Assembly (NCBI GenBank): GCA_046330455.1
Contig: JAXLSU010000001.1
Location: forward strand, 434,001-498,000
Length of the DNA: 64,000 nt
Source: CAVQXR01 sp046330455
Lineage (GTDB): Bacteria; Actinomycetota; Thermoleophilia; Gaiellales; Gaiellaceae
Direction: 5' to 3'
Part shown: piece by piece, positions 54,083-62,087 of the stretch
How the letters are laid out: every line of letters begins with the position of its first letter
Numbering within the stretch: position 1 is the first letter of the stretch
The notes under the pieces: model-generated
What the model saw: only the letters and a program-made list of their open reading frames with translations
What the model was told of the DNA's origin: nothing
Databases searched by the model: none
Position numbers and translations under genes: made by a program

Positions 54083-55012
54083 ATGCGCCAGATTGCGTTC
54101 CTGGGCCCGCGCGGGACCTTCTCGGAGGAGGCGATGCTCTCACTACCCGAGCTCGCTGCGGCCGAGCACCTGCCGAAGGGCTCGATCCCCGAGGTGATCG
54201 CGGCGGTGGAGAGCGGGGAGGCCGACTGCTGCGTCGTTCCGCTCGAGAACGCGATCGAGGGCTCGATCGACCTGACCCTCGATGCTCTCGTCTTCGGCGC
54301 CGACGTCCTGATCCGTCACGAGCTGATCAGGCCGATCTCGCTGAATCTCGTGACGCGGCCGGGCACGAGGCTCCGCGACGTTACCGAGGTGGTCTCGATC
54401 CCGGTCGTCGCGGGCCAGTCGCGCGGCTGGCTGGCGAAGCACCTTCCGCGCGCGACGATCGTGGCTGCGAACTCGACGGCTGCGGCGGTGGAGCGGGTCG
54501 CCCGCTCCCGCAGGTCGGGGCTCGCCGCGATCGGGAACCGCCTCGCGGCCGAGCGCCTCCGGCTCGAGGTCATCGCTGCGGAGATCGAGGATCATCCGGA
54601 GAATGCAACTCGGTTCGGGGTGGTCGGTCGCGGGGTTCCGGCCCCGACGGGGCACGACAAGACGATGATCGTGTGCTTCCAGCGCGAGGACCGGCCCGGG
54701 TCGCTGCTCGCGATCCTCCAGGAGTTCGCCGCCCGCGCGATCAACCTGACCGCGCTGCACTCGCGCCCGGCGAAGACCGGGCTCGGCCGCTACTGCTTCG
54801 TGATCGAGTTCGAGGGCCACCTCGCCGACGAGCTCGTCGCCGACGCCCTCCGCGACCTGGCCGCGAAGCACGGTCGGATCAAGTTCCTCGGCTCGTATCC
54901 GGTGGCCGATTCCGAGGCCGGTCACGAGCGACGCCGTGCGGCCTCGAGGGCGTGGCGCGACGCCGAACGCTGGGTGGATGATCTGCGCGCGCAGATCGAC
55001 CGAGCCGGCTGA
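54083..55012 (+). CDS. pheA: Prephenate dehydratase
   Basis: The 309-residue enzyme converts prephenate to phenylpyruvate in phenylalanine synthesis. The catalytic domain begins MRQIAFLGPRGTFSEEAML and carries VPLENAIEGSI, AGQSRGWLAKHL and the ENATRFGVVG substrate loop. A C-terminal ACT domain (DRPGSLLAILQEFAARAINLTALHSRPAKTGLGRYCFVIEFEGH) gives phenylalanine feedback control. No chorismate mutase domain is fused, as usual in actinobacteria. ATG 54083 starts the first strand. It lies between the divergent EtfD gene and the convergent etfA gene. Confidence 0.94.
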   Translation: MRQIAFLGPRGTFSEEAMLSLPELAAAEHLPKGSIPEVIAAVESGEADCCVVPLENAIEGSIDLTLDALVFGADVLIRHELIRPISLNLVTRPGTRLRDVTEVVSIPVVAGQSRGWLAKHLPRATIVAANSTAAAVERVARSRRSGLAAIGNRLAAERLRLEVIAAEIEDHPENATRFGVVGRGVPAPTGHDKTMIVCFQREDRPGSLLAILQEFAARAINLTALHSRPAKTGLGRYCFVIEFEGHLADELVADALRDLAAKHGRIKFLGSYPVADSEAGHERRRAASRAWRDAERWVDDLRAQIDRAG

Positions 55013-55020
55013 GGTGTGAA

Positions 55021-55046
55021 CGGTGCCTGGCACGTGCCAGGCACCG
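55021..55046. terminator. Perfect 26-bp palindrome between pheA and etfA
   Basis: CGGTGCCTGGCAC and its exact complement GTGCCAGGCACCG meet without a spacer, 9 bp after the pheA stop and 9 bp before the convergent etfA stop. It can form a 13-bp cruciform or hairpin and probably terminates both genes. A shorter relative, GCCAGGCACGTGCCTGGC, occurs at 56963-56980. Confidence 0.6.
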
Positions 55047-55054
55047 CGTCGCGG

Positions 55055-55993
55055 TTAGTACAGCTTTTCGAGCTCTTCTGCGACCTCGAACAGGTCGCAG
55101 GTGGCGCCGTAGTGCGCGACGTTGAAGATCGCTGCCTCGTGGTCTGAGTTCACGGCGATGATCGTTCCTGACGTCTTCATGCCGGCGAGGTGCTGGACGG
55201 CACCGGAGATGCCGAACGCGAGGTACACCTTCGGCTTCACCGTCTTGCCGGACTGTCCGACCTGGCGGGACGCGGGCATCCAGCCGGCATCGACGAGCGG
55301 GCGACTGACCGACAGCACGGCACCCATCGAGCCGGCGAGCTCCTCGAACTGCTCGATGTTCTCGCGTTCGCCGACCCCGCGCCCGATGGAGAGCAGGAAG
55401 TCAGCGGTCGTGATGTCGACATCGGTTGCAGCTGCCTCCTCGAAGCTGAGGTGGCGCGAGCGGGAGCTGGCGGGCGACAGGGCGAACGACGACACCGAGG
55501 CCGAGCCTGCGCCCTCTGCCGGCTCCCAGGTCGCTCCCCGTAGGAGCAGGAGCACGGTCGTCTTACCGGGGAACTCGACCTCGGCGTGCACCTTGCTGCC
55601 GTAGAAGGCGCGGGTCGCAACGAGCTGGCCGCCCTCGTCGCGCACCGCGAAGACATCGGTGGCGAACCCGAGCCCGAGCTTCGCTGCCACGGCCGGCCCG
55701 TAGCCCATCGAGTTGACGCTGAACCCCATCAGCACGGCGCGCGGGCTCCGCTCGGCAATCAGCGCCTCGACGGCGGCCTGGTAGGTGTCGGCCTCGAACT
55801 CGGCGCTCCCGGCCTGCACGGTCACGATCTCGTCGACACCGGGGACGTTTGCCTGCGAGACGAGCGCCGTCGGGTCGGCGGCGATGACGGCGACCGTCAC
55901 GGGGCCGCCGAGCTCTGCGGCAGCGGTGACGAGCTCCTTCGTCAGATCCCGGAGCGCGCCCTGGATGTGCTCGGCAATGACGAGGACGCTCAT
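55055..55993 (-). CDS. etfA: Electron transfer flavoprotein alpha subunit
   Basis: The 312-residue protein has the ETF alpha N-terminal Rossmann-like domain and the C-terminal FAD-binding domain, with the conserved LSVSRPLVDAGWMPASRQVGQSGKTVKPKVYLAFGISGAVQHLAGM followed by NSDHEAAIFNVAHYG. It holds the FAD that takes electrons from acyl-CoA or amine dehydrogenases. The ATG at 55993 overlaps the etfB stop (ATGA), so the subunits are made in a 1:1 pair. Confidence 0.95.
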   Translation of the reverse strand: MSVLVIAEHIQGALRDLTKELVTAAAELGGPVTVAVIAADPTALVSQANVPGVDEIVTVQAGSAEFEADTYQAAVEALIAERSPRAVLMGFSVNSMGYGPAVAAKLGLGFATDVFAVRDEGGQLVATRAFYGSKVHAEVEFPGKTTVLLLLRGATWEPAEGAGSASVSSFALSPASSRSRHLSFEEAAATDVDITTADFLLSIGRGVGERENIEQFEELAGSMGAVLSVSRPLVDAGWMPASRQVGQSGKTVKPKVYLAFGISGAVQHLAGMKTSGTIIAVNSDHEAAIFNVAHYGATCDLFEVAEELEKLY

Positions 55994-56748
55994 CGCAGCT
56001 TCTCCTCCACGATCGCCTTGATCTTCTGGGCCACGTCGGCAGGATCGTCGCCGAGCATCTCGGCACCCTCGCCCTTCGGCGGGACGAACATCCGCCGGAC
56101 GCGGGCGGCCGGCTCGCCGGGAGCGGACGGCTCGACGACGTCGATCTCCTTCTGCTCCGCTTGCTTGATCGCGCGCAGGGTCGCGTAGCGCGGCTCGTTG
56201 ATGCCCGTCTGGATCGTCAGCACCGCGGGCATGTCGACCTCGGTGACGTCGATCAGACCGCCCTCGAGCTCCCGCTCGACGACTGCCTTGCTGCCCTGAA
56301 GGTCGACCTTCTTGCAGACGGCGACCCTGGGCGAGCCGAGCAGCTCGGCGAGCGCGACGCCGACGGCACCCTGCACGGCATCCGACGACTGCACGCCGCA
56401 CAGCACGAGGTCCGGGCTCTCGCGACGCACGACGTCGGCCAGCGCGCGGGCCGTCGCGATCGGGTCGCCGACGGGGAGATCCTCGCCCTCGATCCTGACG
56501 CCCCGGTCGGCGCCCATCGCGAGCGCACGGCGCATGGAGTCCTCGGCGTCCTCGTCGCCGACTGTGACGACGACGACCTCTCCGTCGCCTGCGGCCTCCT
56601 TGATCCTGATCGCCTCCTCGGTCGCGTAGGTGTCCCACTCGTTGATCGCGAACTCGAGGAAGTCGGGGTCGACGTCACGCTCGTCCGAGGTGAACTCCAC
56701 CTCGTCGCCGAGCGTCGCGACCTGCTTGACGCACACGACGATTTTCAT
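55990..56748 (-). CDS. etfB: Electron transfer flavoprotein beta subunit
   Basis: The 252-residue protein shows the ETF beta pattern: MKIVVCVKQVA, FAINEWDTYATEEAIRIKEA, DLVLCGVQSSDAVQGAVGVALAELL and a late VLTIQTGINEPRYATLRAIKQA block. It binds AMP and shields the FAD site. It heads the etfBA operon. A 13-bp-arm hairpin (56758-56790) lies directly in its leader, and three tandem repeats lie upstream, so regulation or a terminator-like leader is possible. Confidence 0.95.
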   Translation of the reverse strand: MKIVVCVKQVATLGDEVEFTSDERDVDPDFLEFAINEWDTYATEEAIRIKEAAGDGEVVVVTVGDEDAEDSMRRALAMGADRGVRIEGEDLPVGDPIATARALADVVRRESPDLVLCGVQSSDAVQGAVGVALAELLGSPRVAVCKKVDLQGSKAVVERELEGGLIDVTEVDMPAVLTIQTGINEPRYATLRAIKQAEQKEIDVVEPSAPGEPAARVRRMFVPPKGEGAEMLGDDPADVAQKIKAIVEEKLR

Positions 56749-56757
56749 GCGGGCCAG

Positions 56758-56790
56758 TCTACGAGACGCCGTGAAGCGGCGTCTCGTAGA
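56758..56790 (-). promoter_or_regulatory. Hairpin in the etfB leader
   Basis: TCTACGAGACGCC (56758-56770) and GGCGTCTCGTAGA (56778-56790) form a perfect 13-bp stem with a 7-nt loop ending 9 nt upstream of the etfB ATG. There is no clear Shine-Dalgarno. It could control translation or be a repeat boundary. Confidence 0.5.
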
Positions 56791-56944
56791 CCTGTAGGGG
56801 CGGGATCTCATCCCGCCCGTTCGTGGCCGTGAAGCGGCGTCTCGTAGACCTGTAGGGGCGGGATCTCATCCCGCCCGTTCGTGGCCGTGAAGCGGCGTCT
56901 CGTAGACCTGTAGGGGCGGGATCTCATCCCGCCCGTTCGTGCGG
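56771..56944. repeat. Three tandem copies of a 58-bp unit carrying a REP-like core
   Basis: Units start at 56771, 56829 and 56887 (GTGAAGCGGCGTCTCG). Each contains a perfect inverted REP-like core that begins GTAGGGG, at 56794-56818, 56852-56876 and 56910-56934. The copies are identical over their shared length, so the expansion is recent. Confidence 0.93.
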
Positions 56945-57075
56945 GACGCGAGACAGGCTGGCGCCAGGCACGTGCCTGGCATTGATGAACTGATGGAACG
57001 GGGGAGATGTGACTCGTCGCAATCGGCGGGCGACTCACCGCCGCCGGGGACCCAATAGTCGACCGCGGCGGGGCG

Positions 57076-57108
57076 TTGACACTTACCAGGCGGGGGGGGG
57101 GGTATCAT
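57076..57108 (+). promoter_or_regulatory. Promoter with an 11-G spacer tract
   Basis: A perfect TTGACA (57076-57081) and TATCAT (57103-57108) are separated by 21 bp, of which the last 11 are G (57092-57102). The spacer is about four bases too long for full activity and would change if the G tract slips, so transcription of the downstream lipoprotein genes could be phase-variable. Confidence 0.55.
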
Positions 57109-57267
57109 CTGGCCCAGCGGCGTCATGTGATCTGCGGCACAAAATCGGGAGGCCGGATGATCCTTTCGCCTTATGCCCTCGTCGCGTCGAGCCGACTACG
57201 TTCCCGGGCGCGGGTGTCGCCGGGACAGCCTAGCGGCCGACGCCAGCCTCGAAAGAGCGAGCGTCGC

Positions 57268-58509
57268 ATGCTACACGCACGAAGAGCTCGCCACTCGCTG
57301 CTTACGCTGGCAGCAGTCCTCGGTCTGGTCTCGTTGCTCACCGCCTGTGGCGGCGCGGTTCCTGCCGGGGCCGAAAGTGGACCAACATCCGTCGATGAGC
57401 CGCGGCCTCTCGGGCCGAGCGAGCTTACCGTGGTCGGCATGGCCGAGGGGTTTCCCACCCCGTCGGTCAGCGGCAGCGAACTGACTGCGGACAGTGGCGA
57501 GCGGCTTCAGCTCGCGGCGCCCGCCTTGGCTCCGCTGACCGGCAGTCTCGCCCCTACGGCCACAGGGTCGCCTGACGGACACCTCATCGCGTACAACACC
57601 TGGCGCGAGCTGGTCGAGATCGACCAGGAGCAGAGCCTTGAAGAGCAGGGCATCGAGTCGGGAACGGCGGTGGGCATACCTGTCGTTCGGATCCTCGATA
57701 CGAGCTCCGGCAGCGATACGGCACTCGAGGACGGATCGTTGAGCCCCGCGTTCCGGTGGGACGGTGCGCTCGCGTATGTCCGCGGCGTGGAGCCCGCCTA
57801 TCGGGTGAACGAACGATATCTGGGCCAGATCGTCGTTCGAGATCAGCTGGATGGGGATCCCATCGTCTGGCTCGATGAGCCAGGGCGGTACGTGGTCTAC
57901 GGATGGTCTGGAGACCGCCTGATCGCCTACCGGATCGCCGAGGGCGAACGTCTCGAGGTACTCGTGCTCGACGCGCCCGGAGTCGTACGGACTCTGCGCG
58001 ACGGAGCTGGAGTGATCGCGATCGGACCAACTGGTCGCGACATCCTCTTGGTGGATTCGACACCGCCTGCTCAAATACGGCTCCTCGAGCTTGCATCGGG
58101 CAAGGAGGTCGCGAGCCTCGATCTTGACGCCGTGACGGCCGTCGACGGCAGCCCCGTCACGTGGGCGTCCTACAGCGGCGACTGGAGGGGCGATCGCGCC
58201 GTTGCTACGGGTGGTCCCGGCGTCCTCGTGCTCGCCCTGCACGGAGGTCGGATTGCGATTGAGAGCGCTCACACAATCGATCTGAAACGCTATCCGGGGG
58301 GCATCGTCGAGCCCCGCTTCGTCGACGCCTCCGGTGAGCAGATCGTCGCCTGGTCGCTGAAAAGTCTCGAGGCGGGGAGCGAATCGGTACTGGATGTCGG
58401 CCTCGTCTGCGACCTCGCCGCGAGCGTCTGCGAGGAGACCGAGCCCGGAGATCCGCGCGTCTGGCATCGCATCGTCTACAGCACGAGCAAGGTGGGGGAA
58501 CACCAATGA
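57268..58509 (+). CDS. Hypothetical lipoprotein with TolB/WD-like repeats
   Basis: From ATG 57268 a signal with lipobox SLLTAC (Cys27) precedes a mature domain of about 385 residues. It has blocks like ATGSPDGHLIAYNTW, VVYGWSGDRLIAYRI and IGPTGRDILLVDS that recall TolB/beta-propeller repeats, so an extracellular beta-propeller is likely. No specific function is known. It overlaps the following secreted-protein gene by 4 bp. Both genes have visibly lower GC than the rest of the window and may be a transferred unit. Confidence 0.72.
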   Translation: MLHARRARHSLLTLAAVLGLVSLLTACGGAVPAGAESGPTSVDEPRPLGPSELTVVGMAEGFPTPSVSGSELTADSGERLQLAAPALAPLTGSLAPTATGSPDGHLIAYNTWRELVEIDQEQSLEEQGIESGTAVGIPVVRILDTSSGSDTALEDGSLSPAFRWDGALAYVRGVEPAYRVNERYLGQIVVRDQLDGDPIVWLDEPGRYVVYGWSGDRLIAYRIAEGERLEVLVLDAPGVVRTLRDGAGVIAIGPTGRDILLVDSTPPAQIRLLELASGKEVASLDLDAVTAVDGSPVTWASYSGDWRGDRAVATGGPGVLVLALHGGRIAIESAHTIDLKRYPGGIVEPRFVDASGEQIVAWSLKSLEAGSESVLDVGLVCDLAASVCEETEPGDPRVWHRIVYSTSKVGEHQ

Positions 58510-59063
58510 GTGTCATCCGCATGACTGGGATCGCGGTCGCTGTCGCCGTTGCGCTTGTCATCGCGGCGCCTGGGACGGCTGGCAACTTCAACTTCAAGCG
58601 ACAGACGCCGAACAACTCGACACTCAAATGGGAGTACGCTTGCGGGACCGGTCTTTGCTCGACTCAGTGGCGCAGCGGTGCCGGTACCACTACGAACGAG
58701 TGCCAAATCAATCAAGGCTGGCTGCCCTCGGGATGGTACAGCCGTAACGCTGTCTATCACAACTACGACGCCGTAATCAAAGGGCGCGCCTTCTGGGTTC
58801 AGGACAAGCAGTGCTCGAACGGCACGTGGCGCACGGAGCTCTTCATCCATAGCGAAGAGACTGTGAGCCAGGGGCAGCAGTGCACGTCCAATCCCGACGA
58901 TCCCTATTGCTGGGAGGGCACGAACGACTACTACTCCAACGGCTGTATCAAGCTCAATCACGCGACGCAGATCGGAGCAGCGCACACGCATCTGCACGAC
59001 ACGACGAAGGGCGGCTCGAGCTCACACGGTTCGACAACCATGTGGCTGACCGTGCACAACTGA
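58506..59063 (+). CDS. Secreted Cys-rich protein with an L,D-transpeptidase-like signature
   Basis: The 185-residue protein has an N-terminal signal (ending about residue 26, APGTAG) and seven cysteines, suggesting disulfides in an exported domain. FIHSEE at 113-118 followed by SNGCIKL at 144-150 resembles the His and SxGCIRL catalytic signature of YkuD L,D-transpeptidases, but the spacing and flanking sequence are divergent, so this is tentative. It is translationally coupled to the lipoprotein gene before it (ATGA) and may act with it at the cell surface. Confidence 0.62.
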   Translation: MSVIRMTGIAVAVAVALVIAAPGTAGNFNFKRQTPNNSTLKWEYACGTGLCSTQWRSGAGTTTNECQINQGWLPSGWYSRNAVYHNYDAVIKGRAFWVQDKQCSNGTWRTELFIHSEETVSQGQQCTSNPDDPYCWEGTNDYYSNGCIKLNHATQIGAAHTHLHDTTKGGSSSHGSTTMWLTVHN

Positions 59064-59079
59064 CCAGGGTGGCCTAACC

Positions 59080-59116
59080 AGATGTGGGGGAGCCCGACGC
59101 GGGCTCCCCCACATCT
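59080..59116. terminator. Strong bidirectional terminator
   Basis: AGATGTGGGGGAGCCCG (59080-59096) and CGGGCTCCCCCACATCT (59100-59116) form a perfect 17-bp stem with an ACG loop, between the stops of the secreted-protein gene and the convergent trimethylamine dehydrogenase gene. Confidence 0.85.
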
Positions 59117-59129
59117 GAAGGGTCGCGAG

Positions 59130-61250
59130 CTAGGCGCTGACGAGCTCGCGCTCGATGACGCGCCGCTCGCGCAGGTACGGGAGCGGGATCGACGGGTCGT
59201 CGGTGTCGATCTCGCGGGCGAGGCGATGGCCCGAGAACACGGCGTCTGCGATCAGGCGCGGAGCCTCGCAGTCACCGATCCGGAACAGGCCCTTGATGCC
59301 CTCGGCCTGGATCTTCTCCATGCCGACGTCGTCCTTCAGCGAGCGGAACAGCGCCTCGTTCGAGCGCCGCGCGGTGACGAGCACGACGCCGTCGACCTCG
59401 CGTGTCTCCTCGTGGCCGTGCACGTCGTAGACGTGCGACGACTTGACGACACCCTCCGCGATCGAGGTCGGGAGGTGGTACGGGACGATCTCGACACCGA
59501 GACCGTGCAGCGTGCGGTGCATGTTCGGCGCCTCGAGCGTGAAGTGCATGTACGGGCAGATCGTCCCGAGGTGCGTCATCAGCGTCACCTTCTTGCCCTC
59601 GCGAGCGTACTTCTCGGCGAGCGAGACGCTCATGAAGTAGCCGTCGTTGTCGACGATCAGGACGCTGTCGCCAGGCAGCTGCTTCCCCTCGCCCATGATC
59701 TGGTCGGGCGTCGCGATGTACGGCTTCGACGCGTCGGCGCCGGGGATCGTGTCGTGGCTGCAGCTGTTCAGGCCGTTCGTCGCCCAGTAGGAGCCGGTCG
59801 CGACGACGACGTACTCGGCCCCGTACTCGATCACGTCCTGGGCGGAGAGGGTCGTGTTCGGGATGAACTCGACATTCTTCAGCTTGTCGATCTGGATCTT
59901 GCGCCAGTTGACGACGCGGCCCCACTCGCCGAGCCCGGGCAGCTGCGGGATCCAGCGCATGATCCCGCCCATGTCGTCCTGGGCCTCGACGAGGTGCACG
60001 CGGCGCATGCCGCGCTTGCCGAGCGTGAGCGCGCACTCCATTCCCGCCGGGCCGGCGCCGACGACGAGCACGTCGTTGTCGGCGTTCTTCGCAGGCTCGA
60101 AGACCTCGGGATCCCAGCCGCGGCGGTACTCCTCGCCGGCAGTCGGGTTCTGGGTGCAGATGAGCGGCGGGCCGCCGATCTCCCAGCGCGAGATGCAGAC
60201 GTTGCAGCCGATGCACTCGCGGATGTCGTCGAGCCGGCCCTCCTCGATCTTCTTCGGGAGGTACGGGTCGGCCGTCGAGGGGCGGCAGGTGGCGATGATG
60301 TCGAGGACGCCGTCGTTGATCGCGTCCACCATCGCATCGGGGCTGACCCAGCGTCCCACGCCGAGCACCGGGGCCTTCGCGACCTCCTTGATGCGCTTCT
60401 GCCACGGGGCGGCCCGGCCCTGCTGGTAGAACCGCGACGGCGTCGCGTCCTCGCCCCACTCCGCGATCCCCGAGAGGTTGATGTCCCAGAGGTCGACGAT
60501 GTCGTTGCACAGTTCGACGAACGGGACGCAGTCCCGCTCGAGCTGCGTGCCGGCCTCGCCGATGAACATGTCCGTCGACATGCGCACGCAGATGCAGCAG
60601 TCGTCGCCGACCGCCTCCTTGACCTGCTCGATCGTCTCGCGCCAGAAGCGGGCGCGGTTCTCGAACGAGCCGCCGTACTCGTCGGTGCGCTTGTTGTAGA
60701 ACGGCGTCAGGAACTGCTGCGGCAGGTACGAGTGGGAGCCGTAGACGTAGACGATGTCGAAGCCGGCCGTGCGGGCGCGCTTCGCGGCGTCCACGTAGAG
60801 CTTCTGCAGGTAGCGGATGTCGTCCTTGTCGGCCTCGATGCAGTACGTGAGGTACTCGAAGTCGGACGCGATCTGCGACGGGCCGCGCGGGACGCAGCGC
60901 GTCTCCATGCACGGTGCGTGGGGGCCGCCGTACCAGAGCTCGCACGCCGAAAGGCAGTCGTGCTCGTGGAGCATGTCGCACATGAGCGACAGGTTCCGGA
61001 TGTCGTCGTCGTCCCAGAGGCGGGCCGAGACGCGGTGCGTGTCGTCGGACTCCGGCGAGATCGAGCAGTACTCGGTGCAGACGGCCGCGTAGCCCCCGAT
61101 CGCCTTCGTGGCCCGGAAGTGGGCCTGGCTCATCGGCTTCTCCGACCCGAACCCGTTGCAGTGGGGGATCTGGTAGAAGCGGTTCTTCATCGTCTTCGGG
61201 CCGATCTTGATCGGCTCGAAGAGGATGTCGTGCCTGGGATCTCTCGCCAT
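59130..61250 (-). CDS. tmd: Trimethylamine dehydrogenase-type flavoprotein (FMN, 4Fe-4S, ADP)
   Basis: The 706-residue enzyme has an old-yellow-enzyme barrel, a 4Fe-4S motif and a C-terminal pyridine-disulfide-like domain. It keeps the covalent-FMN Cys31 (FYQIPHCNGFG), the substrate aromatic bowl Tyr61, Trp265, Trp356, the active-site Tyr170, His173, Asp268 and the cluster Cys346, 349, 352, 365, at offset +1 from the Methylophilus enzyme. Dimethylamine dehydrogenase has Gln at the Tyr61 position, so trimethylamine is the better guess. It passes electrons to ETF, whose genes lie 2.4 kb away. AAAGGAGG precedes ATG 61250. Confidence 0.93.
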   Translation of the reverse strand: MARDPRHDILFEPIKIGPKTMKNRFYQIPHCNGFGSEKPMSQAHFRATKAIGGYAAVCTEYCSISPESDDTHRVSARLWDDDDIRNLSLMCDMLHEHDCLSACELWYGGPHAPCMETRCVPRGPSQIASDFEYLTYCIEADKDDIRYLQKLYVDAAKRARTAGFDIVYVYGSHSYLPQQFLTPFYNKRTDEYGGSFENRARFWRETIEQVKEAVGDDCCICVRMSTDMFIGEAGTQLERDCVPFVELCNDIVDLWDINLSGIAEWGEDATPSRFYQQGRAAPWQKRIKEVAKAPVLGVGRWVSPDAMVDAINDGVLDIIATCRPSTADPYLPKKIEEGRLDDIRECIGCNVCISRWEIGGPPLICTQNPTAGEEYRRGWDPEVFEPAKNADNDVLVVGAGPAGMECALTLGKRGMRRVHLVEAQDDMGGIMRWIPQLPGLGEWGRVVNWRKIQIDKLKNVEFIPNTTLSAQDVIEYGAEYVVVATGSYWATNGLNSCSHDTIPGADASKPYIATPDQIMGEGKQLPGDSVLIVDNDGYFMSVSLAEKYAREGKKVTLMTHLGTICPYMHFTLEAPNMHRTLHGLGVEIVPYHLPTSIAEGVVKSSHVYDVHGHEETREVDGVVLVTARRSNEALFRSLKDDVGMEKIQAEGIKGLFRIGDCEAPRLIADAVFSGHRLAREIDTDDPSIPLPYLRERRVIERELVSA

Positions 61251-61286
61251 CGCGCTGTGCCTCCTTTGCGACTTGAGGGCTCGATT

Positions 61287-62003
61287 CTACGACCGCGCCG
61301 AGCGAGACGCAGACTCAAGGCGCGTCCGATCGGCACCGGCGTGTGAGCGGTAGCCGGCCACGATCGTGGAACGCCGCGCAGCGGGTAGGGCTCGTTCCAC
61401 CGCCTTCAGGAGCGGCCCCAGTGCCGGGATTCGCGCGCCGTACCGATGCAGCGTGCCGACGTAGTCGATCGCGACCGGCTCGAAGCCCGCCTCCGAGGCG
61501 ACCTGTGTGAGCCGGTCCGGGGTGTTCGCCCTGTACTGCGTCGGGTGGACGTCTCTCTCGACCGCGCCGGCGCCGCGCCGCTTGATCGCCAGGCGGGCCG
61601 GCGCCGGTAGCCGCGTCGCGACTGCCATGAACGGACTGGCGTGGTTGCTCGTCACGAGCACGAGCCATCCCTCGGGCCGCAGCACGCGGCGCCACTCCGC
61701 GAACGCGCGCTCAGGGTGCTCGAGATGCTCGACCACGAAGTTCGCGTAGACGAGGTCGAAGCAGCCGTCTGGAAACGGAAGCGGGCGGCAGAGGTCTGCG
61801 TGGACGAACTCGTCGAGGTAGGGGTTCTCCAGCCCGGCGTCGTCATCGACGTCCATGCCGACCAGCCGGACGATGCGATCGCGGTAGTTTCGCAGCCGGG
61901 TCGTCCGCCCGCAGCCGGCATCGAGTGCCACCGTCCCCGGTCGCAACGCCTCGTCGAGCAGGCGGCGTTCCACGAGCGTGTGGTCGGTCTCCAACGCCGC
62001 CAC
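61287..62003 (-). CDS. Class I SAM-dependent methyltransferase
   Basis: The 238-residue protein has motif I VALDAGCGRTTRLRNYRDRIVRLVGMDVDD, motif II/III FDLVYANFVVEHLEHPERAFAEWRRVLRPEGWLVLVTSNH and a divergent C-terminal part. This is a type 11 methyltransferase pattern; the substrate is unknown. GTG 62003 is the best start, since the longer frame upstream does not look coding. It is 36 bp downstream of the trimethylamine dehydrogenase gene's start, on the same strand, and may share no transcript. Confidence 0.78.
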   Translation of the reverse strand: MAALETDHTLVERRLLDEALRPGTVALDAGCGRTTRLRNYRDRIVRLVGMDVDDDAGLENPYLDEFVHADLCRPLPFPDGCFDLVYANFVVEHLEHPERAFAEWRRVLRPEGWLVLVTSNHASPFMAVATRLPAPARLAIKRRGAGAVERDVHPTQYRANTPDRLTQVASEAGFEPVAIDYVGTLHRYGARIPALGPLLKAVERALPAARRSTIVAGYRSHAGADRTRLESASRSARS

Positions 62004-62087
62004 TCTACTTCGGCACGTAGCGTCGCCCCGGTCTGCGGGCCCGAGCAGGAGGCGCAATCGACACCGCCGTCGCGATAGGCTGGACAG

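Larger units (their letters stand above)
56749..57267. other. Gene-free 519-bp region between etfB and the exported-protein operon
   Basis: It holds, in order, a 13-bp-arm hairpin, three tandem 58-bp repeats with REP-like cores, an 18-bp perfect palindrome (56963-56980) and a promoter with a G-tract spacer near 57076-57108. No gene is seen. Confidence 0.7.

Noticed and set aside
56771..56944. Three regular repeats that might be a CRISPR array
   Set aside because: The whole 58-bp unit is repeated, including what would be spacers, so there are no unique spacers, and no cas genes are near.
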